NCBI GenBank assembly: GCA_016186375.1
Contig: JACPLS010000088.1
Location: forward strand, 1-5,369
Source: Candidatus Pacearchaeota archaeon
GTDB taxonomy: Archaea; Nanobdellota; Nanobdellia; Pacearchaeales; GW2011-AR1
Length of the DNA stretch: 5,369 nucleotides
Reading direction: 5' to 3'
This document shows positions 4,761 to 5,369 of this stretch, piece by piece. The translations under genes and the position numbers were made by a program. Within the stretch, counting starts at the first letter, position 1. Every line of letters begins with the position of its first letter. The notes under the pieces are model-generated. The model was not told the origin of the DNA, did no database searches, and worked only from the letters and a program-made list of their open reading frames with translations.

Positions 4761-5369
4761 TTAACCAAAAAGTTTTTGTTCTAATACTTGGTAATCTATA
4801 TGTTTAAATCCTCTATCAGCTACGTATGATATAAAGTCAACTACTTTTTCTACATATCCATTACCGTAGTATTCTTTTAATCTTTCAATTCTTAATCCAT
4901 TATCTTTTGATTTACTCATTTTGTTACCATCTCTAGCATAAAAAGTTGGTCCAACTAAAAAATCAGGTATATCTTTACTAACTCTTCTCATTAATTCAAT
5001 AACTTTGCCAACTTTAGTGTACAAAAAATCTGTAGAATCTCCATTAGCATGATCATGAACTGCACTATAATCCCCCCCAAAAACATGTATATTTGCATTG
5101 GGTTTAACAGTCTTGTCTCTAATAGGATCGATAAAAAAATGAACTGCTAAATCTCTTGAAGTGTCTAATATATCTACTTCATATTTTTCAATATCACAAT
5201 CTGGATTAGAACAAGAGGTAAATATCTTTCCATCTTCATATTTTGGGGTTACTGGATTTGAAGTATGGCATTTTTCACACATAGGAAAGACAAGTGCGTG
5301 TCCAACAGGTACTTTTTTTAAAATAAACTGGTTTATACCTCCATCACTAAGCAACTTTTTCAAACCTTC
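4761..5369 (-). CDS. Class I aminoacyl-tRNA synthetase-like protein, probably lysyl type (LysK-related), N-terminus outside the window
   Basis: The reading frame is open to the right edge, giving 202 visible residues and a TAA stop; a TTG at 5361-5363 is probably internal. Visible features, counted from the first codon at the edge, start with a zinc-ribbon-like CEKC (31-34) paired with CSNPDC (53-58). HVFGGDYS (95-102) followed by VHDHAN resembles the GGxD...H element of class I synthetases, and GNKMSKSKDN (148-157) is a clear KMSKS loop for ATP. The FPMCEKC ribbon followed by a KMSKS loop most resembles class I lysyl-tRNA synthetase, but the typical W..DWP.RW segment is missing; a DPIRD segment is present instead. 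Only about 48 residues follow KMSKS, whereas LysRS-I normally continues for about 200 residues of helical anticodon-binding region. It may be a truncated LysRS, a different class I synthetase or a synthetase paralogue. The HIGH motif would lie outside the window. Confidence 0.6.
   Translation of the reverse strand, partial: EGLKKLLSDGGINQFILKKVPVGHALVFPMCEKCHTSNPVTPKYEDGKIFTSCSNPDCDIEKYEVDILDTSRDLAVHFFIDPIRDKTVKPNANIHVFGGDYSAVHDHANGDSTDFLYTKVGKVIELMRRVSKDIPDFLVGPTFYARDGNKMSKSKDNGLRIERLKEYYGNGYVEKVVDFISYVADRGFKHIDYQVLEQKLFG

Noticed and set aside
5361..5363. TTG as the true start of the synthetase-like gene
   Set aside because: The frame stays open to the window edge, and a class I synthetase needs an N-terminal HIGH-containing region upstream, so the gene is cut by the edge.
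1..5369. tRNA, rRNA, CRISPR array, insertion sequence or prophage genes
   Set aside because: No clover-leaf-like GC-rich segment with a TTCGAATCC-type arm, no regularly spaced repeats, no transposase-like or phage-like protein; nearly all of the window is filled by identified genes.

Overview
The window is a compact, AT-rich (roughly 30% G+C by eye) piece of archaeal chromosome carrying ordinary-looking housekeeping genes, two or three of which have unusual domain architecture. Archaeal origin is supported by four things. There is a GatE-type subunit of the Glu-tRNA(Gln) amidotransferase, a family known only from archaea. There is an archaeal-type UMP kinase and an Ogg2-type 8-oxoguanine glycosylase with the C-terminal lysine typical of that family. 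Genes that begin a transcription unit have a TATA-like box at about -30 to -22 from the ATG and no Shine-Dalgarno sequence. I cannot assign a phylum. The shortened GatE and the aminoacyl-tRNA-synthetase-like fragment without a C-terminal domain would fit a streamlined lineage, but that is inference.

Layout, left to right. Bases 2-82 hold the last 26 codons of an unrecognised + strand gene, ending in a GC-rich hairpin. A 132-base non-coding stretch (83-214) carries the ogg promoter. The ogg gene (215-820, +) converges on, and overlaps by 8 bp, a MOSC-domain gene (813-1301, -). A 143-bp divergent intergenic region (1302-1444) has promoters for the MOSC gene and for the UMP kinase gene (1445-2140, +). 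After a 30-bp pyrimidine-rich gap, three minus-strand genes fill the rest. Reading in their own direction from the right edge, they are a class I aminoacyl-tRNA-synthetase-like gene (5369-4761, cut by the window edge), gatE (4722-3241), and a fused speD-speE gene (3241-2171). gatE and speD-speE overlap in the tetranucleotide ATGA/TAATG fashion (TAATG) and are almost certainly co-transcribed.

How the genes work together. gatE and the synthetase-like gene belong to tRNA charging. The amidotransferase needs GatD, which is not in the window. The fused SpeD-SpeE protein would both make decarboxylated S-adenosylmethionine and use it as aminopropyl donor for polyamine synthesis. Ogg removes oxidised guanine from DNA, MOSC proteins of this size are linked to sulfur/molybdenum-cofactor-dependent chemistry, and UMP kinase feeds pyrimidine nucleotides.

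The observations most worth following up are: (1) a GatE that appears to lack the GAD (AspRS-like insertion) domain cleanly; (2) a SpeD-SpeE fusion whose C-terminal half resembles eukaryotic spermine synthase at its active-site motifs, while the N-terminal half still has the intact pyruvoyl-forming serine; and (3) a LysRS-I-related protein that ends only about 48 residues after its KMSKS loop. No mobile element, CRISPR array, tRNA or rRNA was seen.
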